5,178 bases of DNA from the NCBI GenBank assembly GCA_031262895.1, contig JAISGW010000069.1, positions 1 to 5,178 of the forward strand, read 5' to 3'. The notes beneath the pieces were generated by a model. That model ran no database searches and was not told the DNA's origin. It was given only the letters and a program-made list of their open reading frames with translations. Each line of letters begins with the position of its first letter. The stretch's first letter is position 1. Positions 1 to 5,178 of the stretch are shown one piece after another. Position numbers and translations under genes: made by a program. This DNA is from Tannerella sp. (lineage in GTDB: Bacteria > Bacteroidota > Bacteroidia > Bacteroidales > Tannerellaceae).

Positions 1-255
1 AACTATGCCAAGCTCATCTCCGGCGTGCTGCGCTACGCGCCGGTCGACCAGGTCGTCAAGCTGGTACAGGGCATGGAGATGGACAGCGCCACCATCAACA
101 CCTGGAAGAACGGCGTCGAACGCGCCCTGAAGAAATATCTTCCCAACGGCACCGTAGCCAAGGGGCAGAAATGCACCAACTGCGGACAAGAAACCCTGGT
201 ATATCAGGAAGGCTGCCTGATTTGCACCAACTGCGGCGCTTCGCGTTGCGGATAG
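1..255 (+). CDS. nrdJ: Vitamin B12-dependent (class II) ribonucleotide reductase, C-terminal fragment
   Basis: Only the last 84 codons and the TAG stop lie in the window; the reading frame is open from base 1, so the 5' part is outside. The enzyme reduces ribonucleotides to deoxyribonucleotides in the cytoplasm using adenosylcobalamin. The visible part has a helical stretch (residues 10-47, including RYAPVDQVVKLVQGM) and then a cysteine-rich tail: CTNCG at 58-62, GCLICTNCG at 71-79 and a terminal SRCG at 81-84. Paired CxxC motifs ending in a CG-containing tail are characteristic of long class II reductases. In this family the tail is thought to bind zinc and/or carry the cysteines that re-reduce the active site. 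A strong terminator follows 31 bases after the stop, so this gene ends its transcript. Family assignment rests on the tail alone because the catalytic barrel is not visible; a different zinc-ribbon protein is possible but less likely. Confidence 0.85.
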   Translation, partial: NYAKLISGVLRYAPVDQVVKLVQGMEMDSATINTWKNGVERALKKYLPNGTVAKGQKCTNCGQETLVYQEGCLICTNCGASRCG

Positions 256-286
256 TCCGGTCGAAACCATAGTCCGGTGTTTACAG

Positions 287-320
287 AAGGGGACGGGCTT
301 TTTAGTCCGCCCCCTTTTTT
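287..320 (+). terminator. Intrinsic terminator after the nrdJ fragment
   Basis: Bases 287-299 pair with 304-316 to form a 13-bp stem around a TTTT loop (300-303). The stem has one G-T wobble (297/306) and one A-C mismatch (293/310), and is followed by a run of six T (315-320). A GC-rich stem plus T tract directly downstream of a stop codon is the classical rho-independent terminator. It separates nrdJ transcription from the repeat array and dnaB. Confidence 0.85.
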
Positions 321-329
321 GCAAAATCC

Positions 330-513
330 TTTCAAGACGGCTGGAAGTGCCTTTACACGCGTGTAACGCGGTTTCAAGACGGCTGGAAATGCCTTTGCAC
401 GCGTGTAACGCAGTTTCAAGACGGTTGGAAGTGCCTTTGCACGCGTGTAACACGGTTTCAAGACGGCTGGAAGTGCCTTTGCACGCATGTAATGCGGTTT
501 CAAGACGGCTGGA
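330..513. repeat. 42-bp tandem repeat array (4 full copies plus a partial fifth)
   Basis: Copies start at 330, 372, 414 and 456, exactly 42 bp apart, and a truncated fifth copy starts at 498 and diverges after about 16 bases. Each copy begins TTTCAAGACGG, continues with TGGAA and TGCCTTT, and contains CACGCGTG or a one-base variant followed by TGTAA and a C/G-rich end. The copies differ by only one to four scattered substitutions (for example ACACGCGTGT in copy 1, GCACGCATGT in copy 4), with no insertions or deletions. There are no unique spacers. Because 42 is a multiple of three, several frames stay open across the array, but there is no convincing start or ribosome binding site, so I treat it as non-coding. 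It lies between the nrdJ terminator and the dnaB promoter and is likely to vary in copy number between strains. Confidence 0.95.
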
Positions 514-594
514 GGCCGCGTGGCAAGAAAGTTATCAACAAGCGGGCGGGATTATTTGTTAAAAAGATGGCTCACAAATAAGAGGAAAAGGGCA

Positions 595-602
595 TAGCTT
601 TG
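595..602 (+). promoter_or_regulatory. Bacteroidota-type -7 promoter element for dnaB
   Basis: TAGCTTTG matches the Bacteroidota -7 consensus TAnnTTTG exactly, 22 bases before the dnaB start codon. No clear TTG or TTTG -33 box is present at the usual 19-21 base spacing, so only half of the promoter is supported. Transcription would start around 606-611, leaving a leader of about 15 nt that still includes the AGGAGA ribosome binding site. Confidence 0.5.
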
Positions 603-624
603 CAGCGTTTTTTAATAGGAGAAT

Positions 625-2169
625 ATGCCGGATACTACAAATACAGGAAACAACAGGAGCAGGACAAAGACCGTCGTCGTCCCGGACATGGGGCGCCTGC
701 AGCCCCAGGCCGTGGAGCTGGAGAAGGCCGTTCTGGGCGCACTGATGCTGGAAAAGGATGCCTATTCCATCGTCAGCGAGATACTTAAGCCAGAATGTTT
801 CTACGAAAAGGCGCACGAGCGCATCTACACAGCCATTGTCGACCTGGCCGTCAACCAACGGCCGGTCGACATGCTCACGGTGACCGAGCAATTGCGCAAG
901 AACGGCGACCTCGAGCTGGTGGGCGGCCCCTATTACATCGCGCAGCTCACGCAGATGGTGGCCAGTTCGGCCCATATCGAATACCACGCCCGCATCATCG
1001 CCCAGAAATACCTGGCCCGCGAACTGATTTCCTTCACCGCCTTAGTGCAGGGGAAAGCTTTCGACGAGACCATTGACGTGGACGACCTCATGCAGGAGGC
1101 CGAGGGCAAGCTCTTCGAAATCTCGCAGCGCAACGTCAAGAAAGACGTCATACAAATCGACCCCATCATCGTCGAGGCCAAGGAGCTGATGAAAAAGGCC
1201 GCCGCCCAAAAGGAAGGCCTGAGCGGCTTGCACTCCGGCTTCCATGAGCTGGACAAAATCACCTGCGGATGGCAGAATTCCGACTTGATCATCATCGCCG
1301 CCCGCCCGGCCATGGGCAAAACGGCCTTCGTGCTCTCCATGGCCAAGAACATGGCCGTACACTATAACATTCCCGTGGCCATCTTCTCCCTTGAAATGAG
1401 CAATGTGCAATTGGTCAACCGCCTCATCGTGAACGTCACCGGCATCCCCGGCGATAAAATCAAGAGCGGCCGCCTCGAAGATTACGAATGGGAACAGTTC
1501 GATTTCAAAATCAAGGACCTGCAACACGCGCCCATTTACATAGACGACACGCCCAGCCTTTCCGTCTTCGAACTGCGCACCAAGGCGCGCCGCTTAGTGC
1601 GCGAGCACGGCATCAAGTGCATCATCATCGACTACCTGCAACTGATGAACGCCAGTGGCATGAACTTCGGCAGCCGCGAGCAGGAGGTGAGCATGATTTC
1701 CCGTTCGCTCAAGGGGCTGGCCAAGGAATTAGACATCCCCGTCATCGCCCTTTCGCAGTTGAACCGCGGCGTCGAGAACCGCCAGGGCAACGAGGGGAAA
1801 CGCCCGCAACTGGCCGACCTGCGTGAATCAGGCGCCATAGAACAGGACGCCGACATGGTCTGCTTCATCCACCGGCCGGAGTATTACAAGATAACGGAAG
1901 ACGAACATGGCAACTCGCTTGTCGGACTGGCCGAAATCATCATCGCCAAGCATCGTAACGGCGCCATCGGCGACGTGAAACTGCGCTTCAAAAGCGAATT
2001 CGCCAAGTTCACGAACCTCGACGAGGATGTGCCTACCGTCAATTTCAGCTCAAAAATCAATTCCCTACCCTACACGGCCGACGCGCAGGCCACTGTGCCG
2101 CCCCCCATTCCGCCGGCAGGAGGCGTGGATTTCCTCCGTCCGGCCGAAAACGATCAGGTTCCCTTCTAA
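625..2169 (+). CDS. dnaB: Replicative DNA helicase DnaB
   Basis: This complete 514-aa protein is the hexameric ATP-dependent helicase that unwinds DNA at the replication fork and recruits primase. The N-terminal domain (about residues 25-130, including QAVELEKAVLGALMLEKDAY) binds primase and supports ring assembly. The C-terminal RecA-like ATPase has Walker A ARPAMGKTA (226-234, Lys232), Walker B IIIDYLQL (333-340, Asp336), a SQLNR motif, LRESGAIEQDAD (399-410) and KHRNG (442-446), whose Arg444 fits the arginine finger. The last 50 or so residues are a low-complexity Pro-rich tail ending in VPF, as in many Bacteroidota DnaBs. Length is normal and no intein interrupts the ATPase motifs. The ATG at 625 is preceded by AGGAGA (617-622), rather close to the start; Met at 688-690 is an alternative but lacks a comparable site. 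A single-gene transcript is likely, from the promoter element at 595 to the terminator at 2188. Confidence 0.97.
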   Translation: MPDTTNTGNNRSRTKTVVVPDMGRLQPQAVELEKAVLGALMLEKDAYSIVSEILKPECFYEKAHERIYTAIVDLAVNQRPVDMLTVTEQLRKNGDLELVGGPYYIAQLTQMVASSAHIEYHARIIAQKYLARELISFTALVQGKAFDETIDVDDLMQEAEGKLFEISQRNVKKDVIQIDPIIVEAKELMKKAAAQKEGLSGLHSGFHELDKITCGWQNSDLIIIAARPAMGKTAFVLSMAKNMAVHYNIPVAIFSLEMSNVQLVNRLIVNVTGIPGDKIKSGRLEDYEWEQFDFKIKDLQHAPIYIDDTPSLSVFELRTKARRLVREHGIKCIIIDYLQLMNASGMNFGSREQEVSMISRSLKGLAKELDIPVIALSQLNRGVENRQGNEGKRPQLADLRESGAIEQDADMVCFIHRPEYYKITEDEHGNSLVGLAEIIIAKHRNGAIGDVKLRFKSEFAKFTNLDEDVPTVNFSSKINSLPYTADAQATVPPPIPPAGGVDFLRPAENDQVPF

Positions 2170-2187
2170 ACCCGAAGCATCCCCCGG

Positions 2188-2221
2188 AAAGCCCGGCCTG
2201 AAAAATCAGGCCAGGCTTTTT
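2188..2221 (+). terminator. Intrinsic terminator of dnaB, overlapping the 3' end of argD
   Basis: GGCCTGA (2195-2201) pairs with TCAGGCC (2206-2212) around an AAAA loop. After a C-A mismatch (2194/2213) the stem continues as AAAGCC (2188-2193) with GGCTTT (2214-2219). On the plus strand it ends in five T (2217-2221). It lies 18 bases after the dnaB stop. The right arm is the last codons and stop of argD read on the other strand. In the minus direction only three T follow the stem, so it is probably weaker for argD. Confidence 0.85.
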
Positions 2222-3330
2222 CGTATGCGTCCGACGGCTTCGGCCGCCTCTTCCCGAGAAAGGCAGAGGGGAGGCAGCAGGCGGATGGTGTTGGCGCCGG
2301 CCACGCCGGTGAACACTTTTTGCTCGAAGAGCAGGCGGTTGCGTATCTCCTTAATGGGCTGCTCGAACTCCAAGCCTATCATCAGGCCGCGGCCACGCAG
2401 CTCCTTCAAGCCGGGCAAGCCGCGCAAAGCATCCAGCAAATAAGTGCCGACGGAAGCGGCGTTGGCGACCAATTGCTCCTTTTCCATGATATCCAACACG
2501 GCGATGGCGGCGGCGCAAGCCAGGTGGTTGCCGCCGAAGGTGGTCCCCAACTGCCCGTAAACGGGCTTAAACTCGGGGCTGATGAGCAAGCCGCCCATAG
2601 GGAAGCCGTTGGCTATGCCTTTGGCCACGGTAATCAGGTCAGGGCGTATGCCCGCCCACTGGTGGGCGAAGAAACGCCCCGTACGGCCGTAGCCCGACTG
2701 TATCTCGTCGAGGATGAGGCAGGCGCCATAACGGGTGCAGAGCTTGCGGAGTGCCTGCAGGAAACTGTCGTCGGGGACGATAATTCCACCCACACCTTGA
2801 ATACCTTCGATGATAACGGAGGAGACGTCGCCCTTGCGCAGTTCGTCTTCCACCCGCCCGGCATCGTTGAAAGGCAGGTAAGAAACCTCCATGCCCCGGT
2901 TGACGGGCGCCTGTATCGCCGGATTGTCGGTCACGCGCACCGCTGCCGATGTGCGGCCGTGGAAAGCTTTCTTAAACGCCAGCACGCGGCCCTTCCCGTT
3001 ATGGAAAGAGGCCAGCTTGAGCGCATTTTCATTGGCTTCGGCACCGGAATTGATGAGGAAAAGCGAATAGTCCTCATAGCCCGAAGCGCGGCCGAGCTTC
3101 TCCGCCAGCTGCTGCTGCAGGCTGTTGTGCACGGAATTCGAATAGAAGCCCAGCTTGTTGAGCTGTTCGCTGACCGCCGCCACGTAATGCGGGTGGCAAT
3201 GGCCGACAGAGATGACGGCATGGCCGCCGTAGAGGTCGAGGTATTCCGTCCCGGCGGAATCCCACACGCGGCATCCTTTGCCGCGCACAATCTCTATGTC
3301 AAATAAGGGATAAACATCAAATGGAGACAT
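2206..3330 (-). CDS. argD: Acetylornithine (or succinylornithine) aminotransferase ArgD
   Basis: This complete 374-aa PLP-dependent class III aminotransferase converts N-acyl-glutamate 5-semialdehyde to N-acyl-ornithine, with glutamate as amino donor, in cytoplasmic arginine synthesis. Visible motifs are LDLYGGHAVISVGHCHP (31-47), the PLP phosphate-binding region NSGAEANENA (94-103), KAFHGRT (121-127), DEIQSGYGRTG (208-218, with the cofactor-binding Asp208), the Schiff-base lysine Lys237 in TVAKGIANGFPMGG, and TTFGGNHLACAAA further on. Length is typical. The N-terminus starting at ATG 3330 matches the Bacteroides form (FDVYPLFDI). No Shine-Dalgarno is seen, only an AT-rich leader, which is common in Bacteroidota. 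argC would normally be the immediate upstream neighbour; here a divergent toxin-antitoxin cassette sits between them, only 45 bp from the argD start. Bacteroides fragilis uses succinylated intermediates in this pathway, so the acyl group here could be succinyl; sequence reading cannot decide. Confidence 0.95.
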   Translation of the reverse strand: MSPFDVYPLFDIEIVRGKGCRVWDSAGTEYLDLYGGHAVISVGHCHPHYVAAVSEQLNKLGFYSNSVHNSLQQQLAEKLGRASGYEDYSLFLINSGAEANENALKLASFHNGKGRVLAFKKAFHGRTSAAVRVTDNPAIQAPVNRGMEVSYLPFNDAGRVEDELRKGDVSSVIIEGIQGVGGIIVPDDSFLQALRKLCTRYGACLILDEIQSGYGRTGRFFAHQWAGIRPDLITVAKGIANGFPMGGLLISPEFKPVYGQLGTTFGGNHLACAAAIAVLDIMEKEQLVANAASVGTYLLDALRGLPGLKELRGRGLMIGLEFEQPIKEIRNRLLFEQKVFTGVAGANTIRLLPPLCLSREEAAEAVGRIRKSLA

Positions 3331-3347
3331 GAATTATAAATTGTTTT

Positions 3348-3355
3348 TACCTTTG
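3348..3355 (+). promoter_or_regulatory. Bacteroidota-type -7 promoter element for the toxin-antitoxin operon
   Basis: TACCTTTG fits TAnnTTTG exactly, 20 bases before the antitoxin start codon. No -33 TTG is seen at the expected spacing. The 45-bp gap between the argD and antitoxin starts is AT-rich and also holds GAATTAT twice (3331-3337 and 3371-3377) and CTAT/ATAG half-sites (3357-3360, 3368-3371), which bracket the element and could serve autoregulation; that is speculation. I found no TAnnTTTG element on the minus strand for argD in this gap. Confidence 0.5.
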
Positions 3356-3375
3356 CCTATACATAAGATAGAATT

Positions 3376-3579
3376 ATGGAAGCAATAACAGTCGAAATCA
3401 TCAATCCCAAAGCGCAACAGTTGTTAAACGATTTGGCTGAGTTGAAACTGATACGTGTCGGCAGCTTGGAAACGGAAAAGCAACTTGCCGACGCTGTCGT
3501 AACGCACCTTGCCAGCGAAAACACTTTGGCAAAAGATTGGTTGAACGCGACAGAAGACTTGGCATGGAAAGACTTATAA
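3376..3579 (+). CDS. Putative type II antitoxin, partner of the MazF-like toxin
   Basis: This 67-aa protein directly precedes and overlaps the toxin gene. The N-terminus (ITVEIINPKAQQLLNDLAEL) suggests a beta strand followed by a helix, a common arrangement for antitoxin DNA-binding or dimer regions. A second helical part (about 32-50) leads to an acidic, Trp-containing C-terminus (WLNATEDLAWKDL), the kind of segment antitoxins use to wrap around and block MazF-type toxins. I do not recognise a named antitoxin family, so the role is inferred mainly from size, position and the translational overlap. Start ATG 3376 lies 20 bases after the -7 element; no strong ribosome binding site is visible. 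GC content counted by eye is 92/204 (45%), well below the arg genes. Confidence 0.75.
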   Translation: MEAITVEIINPKAQQLLNDLAELKLIRVGSLETEKQLADAVVTHLASENTLAKDWLNATEDLAWKDL

Positions 3580-3896
3580 AAGGAGATATCGTAGTCATTC
3601 CCTTTCCCTTTTCCGATTTGTCGGCTTCCAAAAAACGTCCTGCATTAGTCCTTGCTACCATGGAAGGCAATGATATTTTGCTTTGCCAGATAACCTCCCA
3701 AAACAGAACGGACAAGTATGCCGTACCCTTGCAAGCAAGCGCTTTCCAAAGAGGTTCTTTACCTGTTGATTCGTATATCCGTCCAACACGGATATTTACG
3801 GCAGACAAGGCGCTGATTATCCGAAAGGCCGGATGCCTCCGTACGGAAATACTGCAAGTAGTCGTAGGCCGCATCATTTCATTATTACAGGCATAA
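3564..3896 (+). CDS. Type II toxin, PemK/MazF-family endoribonuclease
   Basis: The product is 110 aa, the normal size for this family, whose members cut mRNA at short sequences and arrest growth when the labile antitoxin is lost. KGDIVVIPFPFSDLSASKKRP (6-26) is the classic MazF N-terminus. Arg25 in KKRP and Thr44 in QITSQ (42-46) are at the positions expected for the catalytic pair. SYIRPTRIFTADKALIIRK (70-88) followed by GCLRTE matches the C-terminal half of the fold. I chose ATG 3564, which overlaps the antitoxin by 16 bp and places GDIV at the usual distance from the N-terminus; an in-frame GTG at 3537 would add nine residues without family support. GC is 149/333 (45%). The gene converges on argC with 17 bp between stops and no visible terminator. 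All key residues are present, so it should be active. Confidence 0.92.
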   Translation: MERLIKGDIVVIPFPFSDLSASKKRPALVLATMEGNDILLCQITSQNRTDKYAVPLQASAFQRGSLPVDSYIRPTRIFTADKALIIRKAGCLRTEILQVVVGRIISLLQA

Positions 3897-3913
3897 ATTC
3901 ATTACTAAATAAA

Positions 3914-4885
3914 TTAGAAGGCGGACGGCTTGAGACGTAGTCCGCAGGTCTCGTCGAGACCGAAGAGGAGGTTCATGTTGTGGACAGCTTGTCCGGATGC
4001 ACCTTTGAGCAGGTTGTCGATGACGGAGAGGATGAGCAGTTTGCTTCCGTGCTTTTCTACATGGAGCAGGCATTTATTGGTGTTGACCACCTGCTTCAAG
4101 TCTATATTGGCCGCACTGAGATGCGTGAAAGGCTGTCCGTCGTAGAAATCCGTGTAGATTCGGCATGCCTCTTCCTCTTCCAGCGGGCAATCCAGATAGA
4201 TGGAAGCGAAGATGCCCCGGGCGAAATCACCGCGCATGGGAATGAAATTGATGGGGACAGGCTGGCTGCCCTGCAATTGGGCGAGGCTTTGCCGTATCTC
4301 GTGCAGATGCTGGTGGGCAAAAGGCTTGTAAACGGAGATGTTTCCCATACGCCAGCTGAAATGGCTGGTCGGACCGGGCTTGACGCCCGCGCCGGTGGAG
4401 CCGGTAAGGGCCGTGACCTGCACTTCTCCCTCTCGTAGCAACTTCCGCGCAGCCAGGGGCAGCAAGCCCAACTGGATACAAGTAGCGAAACAGCCGGGAT
4501 TGGCAATATGCTTAGCCGCACGGATGCGTTCCCGGTTCAGTTCGGGCAAGCCGTAAACGAAGTCGTTGCCCTCGGCTTCCAGACGATAATCCTGCGAAAG
4601 GTCTATGACCCGCAAGTCTTTCGGCAGCTCATGCCGGGCGAGAAACTTCTGCGTGTCGCCGTGCCCCGTACAAAAGAAGAGGCAGTCGACGGCATCGAAA
4701 GGCAGCTCCGAGGTGAAGCGCAGTTCGGTATCCCCTTCCAAGCCCTCATGCACATCGGCCAAGCGGTTGCCCGCGTTGCTCTGGCTGTTGACGAAGGTGA
4801 TTTCGGCCTCGGGATGGCAGAGCAGCAGGCGAATCAGTTCGCCCGCCGTATAGCCTGCCCCGCCGATGATTCCGCAACGGATCAT
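3914..4885 (-). CDS. argC: N-acetyl (or N-succinyl)-gamma-glutamyl-phosphate reductase ArgC
   Basis: This complete 323-aa enzyme reduces N-acyl-glutamyl 5-phosphate to the semialdehyde with NADPH, the step before ArgD. The N-terminal dinucleotide-binding motif is GIIGGAGYTAGELIRLL (5-21). The substrate-binding and catalytic region holds DLSQDYRL (95-102), YGLPELNR (111-118) and the nucleophile Cys132 in NPGCFAT. GSTGAGVKPGP (162-172) follows, and HQHLHEI (191-197) corresponds to the catalytic-His HRHxPEI segment of other ArgCs. Length is normal for the short Bacteroidota type. ATG 4885 overlaps the argG stop by four bases (ATGA) and has AAGGA about five bases upstream, indicating translational coupling. 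Downstream, the operon is interrupted by the oppositely oriented toxin-antitoxin pair. The acyl group (acetyl or succinyl) cannot be settled here. Confidence 0.96.
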   Translation of the reverse strand: MIRCGIIGGAGYTAGELIRLLLCHPEAEITFVNSQSNAGNRLADVHEGLEGDTELRFTSELPFDAVDCLFFCTGHGDTQKFLARHELPKDLRVIDLSQDYRLEAEGNDFVYGLPELNRERIRAAKHIANPGCFATCIQLGLLPLAARKLLREGEVQVTALTGSTGAGVKPGPTSHFSWRMGNISVYKPFAHQHLHEIRQSLAQLQGSQPVPINFIPMRGDFARGIFASIYLDCPLEEEEACRIYTDFYDGQPFTHLSAANIDLKQVVNTNKCLLHVEKHGSKLLILSVIDNLLKGASGQAVHNMNLLFGLDETCGLRLKPSAF

Positions 4886-5178
4886 TTTTCCTTGTTTACA
4901 TTATAATATATCTTCATCTGGTTGCCCAGTATCTTGGTGAAGCCCTTCACGTCGTCGGCCGTCCAAGCCTTCTGTTCCTCGCCGTAAACGCCGAAGTCGC
5001 TCTTCATCAGGTCGTGCTCGCTCTGTATACCGACCAGCGTGTAGCCGTAAGGGCGCAGGGTGAGGAGCACACGTCCGGTGATGTTCTTTTGCGTGCTTTG
5101 CAGGAAGCATTCCATGTCGCGCATGACCGGTTCAAGGTATTGCGCCTCGTGGAGGAACATACCAGACCAGGTGCCGAT
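4882..5178 (-). CDS. argG: Argininosuccinate synthase ArgG, C-terminal fragment
   Basis: The last 98 residues and the stop are present; the frame stays open to the window edge, so the N-terminal ATP-binding part is outside. The enzyme joins citrulline and aspartate with ATP to give argininosuccinate. Visible are FLHEAQYLEPVMRDMECFL, the beta-rich VLLTLRPYGYTLVGIQSEHDL and the terminal oligomerisation region with FGVYGEEQKAWTADDVKGF, which parallels the DAxGFI-type helix at the end of ArgG proteins. It fits the Bacteroides ArgG C-terminus well, and its position directly before argC, with a 4-bp stop/start overlap, supports the call. The arg promoter and any ArgR site must lie beyond the window. 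Confidence 0.9.
   Translation of the reverse strand: MGTWSGMFLHEAQYLEPVMRDMECFLQSTQKNITGRVLLTLRPYGYTLVGIQSEHDLMKSDFGVYGEEQKAWTADDVKGFTKILGNQMKIYYNVNKEK

Noticed and set aside
330..513. CRISPR array
   Set aside because: The units are directly adjacent at a 42-bp period with no unique spacers, and there are no cas genes in the window.
532..540. DnaA-box-like TTATCAACA before dnaB
   Set aside because: It has one mismatch to TTATNCACA and is isolated; a single 9-mer is expected by chance and there is no cluster to suggest an origin or DnaA regulation.
347..562. Plus-strand frame of 71 codons with four 14-residue repeats, and a matching minus-strand frame at 204-503
   Set aside because: Both exist because the 42-bp unit is a multiple of three and lacks stops in those frames. 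Neither has a convincing start or ribosome binding site, and the minus one runs across the nrdJ terminator into nrdJ.
600..788. Small plus-strand frame overlapping the dnaB start
   Set aside because: It lies in another frame of dnaB, its start falls inside the promoter element, and the Arg/Gly-rich product resembles nothing known.
2320..3306. 328-codon open frame on the plus strand opposite argD
   Set aside because: It is a shadow of argD: argD has all aminotransferase motifs, while this translation shows no recognisable domain and has Gln/Ala/Gly-rich composition typical of antisense frames in GC-rich genes.
3537..3563. Upstream GTG start for the toxin
   Set aside because: It would add nine residues (MVERDRRLG) not expected in MazF proteins; ATG 3564 gives the normal N-terminus and a typical short overlap with the antitoxin.

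Overview
The window looks like a chromosomal segment of a member of the Bacteroidales (Bacteroidota). DnaB, ArgD, ArgC and the ArgG tail all read like the Bacteroides-type versions of these proteins. Two promoter-like sites match the Bacteroidota -7 element TAnnTTTG. The argG-argC-argD order on the minus strand is the one I know from Bacteroides. Housekeeping genes appear GC-rich (about 55-63% in most of the lines I counted), so a higher-GC genus is likely; I cannot name it.

Layout: (1) 1-255, plus strand: 3' end of a vitamin B12-dependent (class II) ribonucleotide reductase with its Cys-rich tail, closed by a strong intrinsic terminator (287-320). (2) 256-624: intergenic region holding that terminator, a 42-bp tandem repeat array (330-513, four full copies plus a partial fifth) and a short dnaB leader with a TAGCTTTG promoter element and an AGGAGA ribosome binding site. 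(3) 625-2169, plus: complete replicative helicase dnaB. (4) 2188-2221: hairpin terminator that ends dnaB and also contains the last codons and stop of convergent argD. (5) 2206-5178, minus: arginine biosynthesis genes argG (partial), argC and argD, transcribed in that order. (6) 3348-3896, plus: a two-gene toxin-antitoxin module (67-aa antitoxin, 110-aa PemK/MazF-family toxin) lying in opposite orientation between argC and argD.

How the genes fit together: NrdJ (dNTP supply) and DnaB (fork unwinding) both serve DNA replication, but the terminator and repeats make them separate units. ArgC and ArgD catalyse consecutive steps and ArgG a later one of arginine synthesis. argG and argC are coupled by a 4-bp overlap. 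argD has been cut off from them by the toxin-antitoxin cassette, whose 45% GC stands out from its surroundings.

The most interesting points are the antisense toxin-antitoxin module splitting a conserved biosynthetic operon and the 42-bp minisatellite in front of dnaB. I found no evidence of a wholly new system, RNA gene, CRISPR array or insertion sequence.
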